DNA from: Planctomycetota bacterium | Lineage (GTDB): Bacteria; Planctomycetota; Brocadiia; JAJRTI01 | NCBI GenBank assembly: GCA_024278415.1 | Contig: JAJRTI010000119.1 | Coordinates: 1 to 15,162 of the forward strand | Reading direction: 5' to 3' | Length of the DNA: 15,162 bases | Shown: positions 12,582-15,162 of the stretch, piece by piece | How positions within the stretch are numbered: the first letter of the stretch is position 1 | How the letters are laid out: every line of letters starts with the position of its first letter | The notes under the pieces: model-generated | The model's database searches: none | What the model saw: only the letters and a program-made list of their open reading frames with translations | What the model was told of the DNA's origin: nothing | Translations under genes and position numbers: made by a program

Positions 12582-13697
12582 TTACTCGAAGTATTTCTTC
12601 ACCTTGTCGAAGAAGCTCCTGCGCCGGTCGCTCACGTGCGCGTCTTCGGTCTTGGCCAACTCGCGCAGCAACCGCTCCTGGTCTGGAGTGAGCTTTTTGG
12701 GCACTTCCACGATCACGCGCACGAGTTCGTCGCCTCTGTGCATGCCGCGTAGGCTGGGCAAGCCGCGGCCTCGGAGCGCGAGTATGTCGCCGCTCTGTGT
12801 GCCCCGTGGCACCGAGAGCGTGGCCTTGCCGTCGAGCGTCGGCACGTCGATGTCCGCGCCCAACGCGGCTTGAGTAAAGGTGACCGGGAGGTCGCACAGA
12901 ATATCGTCGCCGTGCCGCTCGAACAGGGGATGCGGCTTGACGTGGATGTCGCAGTATAGGTCGCCGCGGGGCGCGCCGTTGTCGCCCGGCTCGCCTTGCT
13001 CGGCCACGCGCATGCGCGTGCCGTCTTCGACGCCGGCCGGGATGCGGATCGTGATCTGCGCCTGCTGGGCCACGCGGCCGTTGCCGTGGCACTTGCGGCA
13101 GGGCGACTCGATCACCTGGCCCTGGCCCTGGCAGTTGGGGCAGGCCTGCCGGATGGTGAAGAAGCCTTGGCTGGTCTGCACCTCGCCGCGGCCGTGGCAA
13201 TAGCCACACGCCACGGGCGACGTGCCGGGCTTCGCGCCCGAACCGTGGCACTCGTCGCAGATCTCGCGGCGCGCCACTTCGATGACCTTCTCCACGCCGG
13301 TGGCGATCTCGTTGAGGTCGATCTCGATGTCGCACCGCAGGCTCGCTCCTCGCCGCGGGCCGCGTCGCTGGCCGCCGCCGAACAGGTCGCCAAAGATGCC
13401 GCCGCCGCCGCCGAAGATATCGCCGAACGCGTCGAAGATATCGTCAAACGAACTGAAGCCGCGCATGGACCGGCCTCTGAGCCCGGCCTCGCCGTATTGG
13501 TCGTAGAGTTGCCGCTTTTCCGCGTCTCGCAGCACCTCGTACGCCTCGGCGGCCTCCTTGAACCTCTGCTCGGCCTGCTTGTCTCCCTTGTTGCGATCCG
13601 GGTGGAACTTGAGCGCCATCTTGCGATAGGCGGTCTTGATTTCGTCGTCCGTGGCATTGCGGGCGACGCCGAGGATTTGGTAGTAGTCCTTGGCCAT
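12582..13697 (-). CDS. dnaJ: Chaperone protein DnaJ
   Basis: This full-length 371-residue type I DnaJ has all expected parts. The J domain (about 4-70) holds the H-P-D tripeptide at 32-34 that stimulates DnaK ATPase. A Gly/Phe-rich linker lies at about 71-120. The zinc domain has four C-x2-C-x-G-x-G repeats at Cys147/150, 164/167, 186/189 and 200/203. The C-terminal substrate-binding domains follow to the end. It delivers unfolded proteins to DnaK. It is the first gene of dnaJ-grpE-fmdB-yacG; dnaK and hrcA are not adjacent. The ATG at 13697 gives the standard M-A-K-D-Y-Y start, with AGGAT just before it (close spacing). A candidate promoter is at 13778-13806; no CIRCE element was seen. Confidence 0.96.
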   Translation of the reverse strand: MAKDYYQILGVARNATDDEIKTAYRKMALKFHPDRNKGDKQAEQRFKEAAEAYEVLRDAEKRQLYDQYGEAGLRGRSMRGFSSFDDIFDAFGDIFGGGGGIFGDLFGGGQRRGPRRGASLRCDIEIDLNEIATGVEKVIEVARREICDECHGSGAKPGTSPVACGYCHGRGEVQTSQGFFTIRQACPNCQGQGQVIESPCRKCHGNGRVAQQAQITIRIPAGVEDGTRMRVAEQGEPGDNGAPRGDLYCDIHVKPHPLFERHGDDILCDLPVTFTQAALGADIDVPTLDGKATLSVPRGTQSGDILALRGRGLPSLRGMHRGDELVRVIVEVPKKLTPDQERLLRELAKTEDAHVSDRRRSFFDKVKKYFE

Positions 13698-13777
13698 ATC
13701 CTGTCGAATCGATCAAGGGAGCCGCCGCGTTTGGCGGTGCAGCATCGGCCAATTGGCGGGCGAAGCGGAAACAAGCA

Positions 13778-13806
13778 AAGGTATCAGAGCCTCAGTGGAA
13801 AGTCAA
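13778..13806 (-). promoter_or_regulatory. Candidate promoter of the dnaJ operon
   Basis: On the minus strand TTGACT (13801-13806, 5 of 6) and TACCTT (13778-13783, 3 of 6) are 17 nt apart, giving a leader of about 75 nt. The -10 box is weak, and I cannot tell a housekeeping from a heat-shock sigma factor. Confidence 0.33.
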
Positions 13807-14047
13807 GACTTGGGCGCTTCGCGCATATACAAACCCCATGCCGAAAACGCTGAAGCGAGCGGCTATCTTAAGTCCAGTTAGTTCAACGGCTTATCGGGTG
13901 AGGGAAACGATAGGGTCTTACGCTGACTGCCAAAGTGGCAAGCCGGTGAGGGCCCGGGCCGAGGCCCGTCTGCCAGAATGTGCTACACGACCAACGCCAG
14001 GGGTGTCGAAGCTCCTTTGCACTTCGATCGAGGCCACACGCGACGCG

Positions 14048-14076
14048 TTGACATGCCCTCCGGGCGGCGGTAACAT
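14048..14076 (+). promoter_or_regulatory. sigma70-like promoter of the secreted-protein gene
   Basis: A perfect TTGACA (14048-14053) and TAACAT (14071-14076, 4 of 6) are 17 nt apart. The predicted start near 14083 gives a leader of about 50 nt before the GTG at 14133. Confidence 0.65.
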
Positions 14077-14116
14077 TGCCTCGCCGTTGTCGATCCGTCC
14101 GTGTGTTCCATCAGGG

Positions 14117-14124
14117 AAAGGGAG
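14117..14124 (+). promoter_or_regulatory. Ribosome binding site that selects a GTG start
   Basis: AAAGGGAG ends 8 nt before the GTG at 14133. An in-frame GTG at 14124 overlaps this site and so is the poorer choice. Confidence 0.65.
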
Positions 14125-14132
14125 TGGCCAAC

Positions 14133-15162
14133 GTGTTCCAGTCAAATGTTTTCGGAACCGTGCAGAGGGTGGCGCTTGTCGCCGTCGTGAGCCTGTGGGC
14201 CGGCCGCGCGCGAGATGCCACGGCCGAGCGGCTGCCGGGGGGCTACTACAACCAATACCACTTCAACTACGTCACTCCGCACACGCCCTGGGCCAAGCCT
14301 TACGCCAAAGGCAAGCTCCGCGTCTTCGTCATCGCGCCTACCCACGCCGCGCGCGAAGTCACCGAACTCGCCCAGCGGCTCGACTGCGTCATCGGAGGCG
14401 AAACCGCGGTGGGCTCGCGCAATCTCGGCCACACCAGCCGATACATCGCGATGGTCAAAGGCACCTCGCCTACGGAGAAGAAGTACACCATCCTGCGCAA
14501 GCTCCGAGAGCCGTACGACGTGTACGTGCTCGCCAACTTCGCCCTCACCAAACTGCCCGTCGAGATCCAGTTCGAAATTCTCAAGCGGGTGAAGTTCGGC
14601 GCGGGGCTGGTGCTGGCGTACAAGCAACCGTCGCGCCCGCAGATGTGGCGGCATCCCCTGCCTGGCGCCAAGGCGATCGCGAACGAAGTCCCGCTCGCCG
14701 GCCTCAACTTCTACCGCACGACCTTTCTGCAACAGGCGAAGGCCAAGTCGCTCAGCCAGGGCGTGGGCAAACTCGTCCAAGGCTACCGAATCGGCAAGGG
14801 CCGCGTCGTGCAACTCGACTACGCGGTGGCCAGCAACGTGTGGATCGCCGGCGGCTGGTGCCTCACCCCGGCCGAGTTGTTCACGTACCGCACCGTGACC
14901 GATTACGACTACCACCAGTCGCTCGTGGCCAAGGCCGTGCTGTGGGCGGCCCAGCGCGAACCGGCCGTGCGCTTCACCTCGCTGCCCATCGATGGCTTCA
15001 CGCTCAGCAGCGACGCGCCCGGCCACCGCGTCGCGGTCTGTGCGACCAACACGTCCGCTGCCGCGCTCGACGCGACGCTCGAAGTGTCCGTGCGCAACGC
15101 GTGGGGCAAGCGCGAGTTCGCCAAGCCGCGCGCGGTGGCGCTCACGCCCGGCGCGAACGCGC
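14133..15162 (+). CDS. Secreted protein with amidotransferase-like fold, 3' end beyond window
   Basis: The frame is open from a GTG at 14133 to the window end (343 codons plus one base), so the protein is partial. Residues 1-31 look like an export signal: Arg12, a hydrophobic run V-A-L-V-A-V-V-S-L-W-A-G (13-24), then polar residues. Residues about 61-275 alternate strands and helices: L-R-V-F-V-I-A-P (62-69), Y-D-V-Y-V-L-A-N-F (128-136), G-A-G-L-V-L-A-Y (156-163) and G-K-G-R-V-V-Q-L-D-Y (221-230). This resembles the non-catalytic class I glutamine amidotransferase-like domains found in some glycoside hydrolases and ThuA-like proteins, by eye only. From about residue 295 the pattern suggests an Ig-like beta sandwich. 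I do not recognise the family. A good promoter and ribosome site support expression. Confidence 0.75.
   Translation, partial: MFQSNVFGTVQRVALVAVVSLWAGRARDATAERLPGGYYNQYHFNYVTPHTPWAKPYAKGKLRVFVIAPTHAAREVTELAQRLDCVIGGETAVGSRNLGHTSRYIAMVKGTSPTEKKYTILRKLREPYDVYVLANFALTKLPVEIQFEILKRVKFGAGLVLAYKQPSRPQMWRHPLPGAKAIANEVPLAGLNFYRTTFLQQAKAKSLSQGVGKLVQGYRIGKGRVVQLDYAVASNVWIAGGWCLTPAELFTYRTVTDYDYHQSLVAKAVLWAAQREPAVRFTSLPIDGFTLSSDAPGHRVAVCATNTSAAALDATLEVSVRNAWGKREFAKPRAVALTPGANA

Larger units (their letters stand above)
13698..14132. other. Divergent regulatory region between dnaJ and a secreted protein gene
   Basis: These 435 nt hold a candidate minus-strand promoter for dnaJ (13778-13806), a good plus-strand promoter (14048-14076) and a ribosome site (14117-14124). 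Small perfect palindromes are present: CCGCC-GCGTTT-GGCGG (13722-13737) in the dnaJ leader, TGCCA-AAG-TGGCA (13928-13940) and CGGGCC-GA-GGCCCG (13955-13968). I see no gene here; a 75-codon minus-strand frame at 13918-14145 has no recognisable features and covers the promoter. Confidence 0.65.

Noticed and set aside
12568..13335. N-terminal extension of GrpE into dnaJ
   Set aside because: The frame is open but the translation is Arg/His-rich and lies over the dnaJ zinc domain; the ATG at 12567 begins the normal acidic GrpE N-terminus.
13698..13900. CIRCE operator or RNA thermometer for dnaJ
   Set aside because: No TTAGCACTC/GAGTGCTAA pair is present. A CCTTG/CAAGG pairing around the dnaJ start is only 5 bp and not convincing.
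13918..14145. 75-codon minus-strand gene
   Set aside because: No recognisable motif, and it would cover the promoter and ribosome site of the secreted-protein gene.

Overview
The window is GC-rich bacterial chromosomal DNA with strong G/C preference at third codon positions. No rRNA, tRNA, integrase or phage gene is visible. The gene content (a cysteine-rich Gfo/Idh/MocA oxidoreductase, a polysaccharide cluster, a YacG/FmdB zinc-protein pair, a large secreted protein of an unfamiliar type) and the density of palindromic intergenic repeats fit the Planctomycetota/PVC group or a neighbouring uncultured phylum. That placement is inference, held at low to moderate confidence.

Layout. (1) 1-311: three tandem copies of a ~102-nt palindromic repeat unit. 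(2) 312-3362, minus strand: a CaCA-type cation/Ca2+ exchanger, a Gfo/Idh/MocA oxidoreductase and a small coiled-coil lipoprotein; the lipoprotein has its own good sigma70-like promoter. (3) 3363-11018: a surface-polysaccharide region with a flippase (+, behind a TTGACG-N18-TATAAT promoter), a convergent SAM methyltransferase (-), a GT4 glycosyltransferase (+), an AsnB-type amidotransferase (+) and a second GT4 glycosyltransferase (+) overlapping asnB by ATGA. (4) 11205-11232: a clear intrinsic terminator between convergent operons. (5) 11259-13697, minus strand: dnaJ, grpE, an FmdB-family zinc ribbon protein and yacG. (6) 14048 to the window end: a TTGACA-N17-TAACAT promoter and the first 343 codons of a secreted protein with an amidotransferase-like fold that continues past the window.

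How the genes may work together. The two glycosyltransferases, the flippase, the methyltransferase and the AsnB homologue form a coherent set for building and exporting a glycan. In such clusters AsnB homologues usually put an amide on a sugar acid or peptide substituent rather than make free asparagine. DnaJ and GrpE are the co-chaperones of DnaK, which is not in this window.

The most notable non-coding signal is the repeats. Nearly every intergenic gap carries a palindromic element, and two families have the architecture of REPINs (paired inverted REP hairpins). Within each family the hairpin stems differ between copies by compensatory base-pair changes while flanks and loop stay fixed, so the hairpin itself appears to be what is conserved. 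No RAYT transposase is present in the window to explain them.
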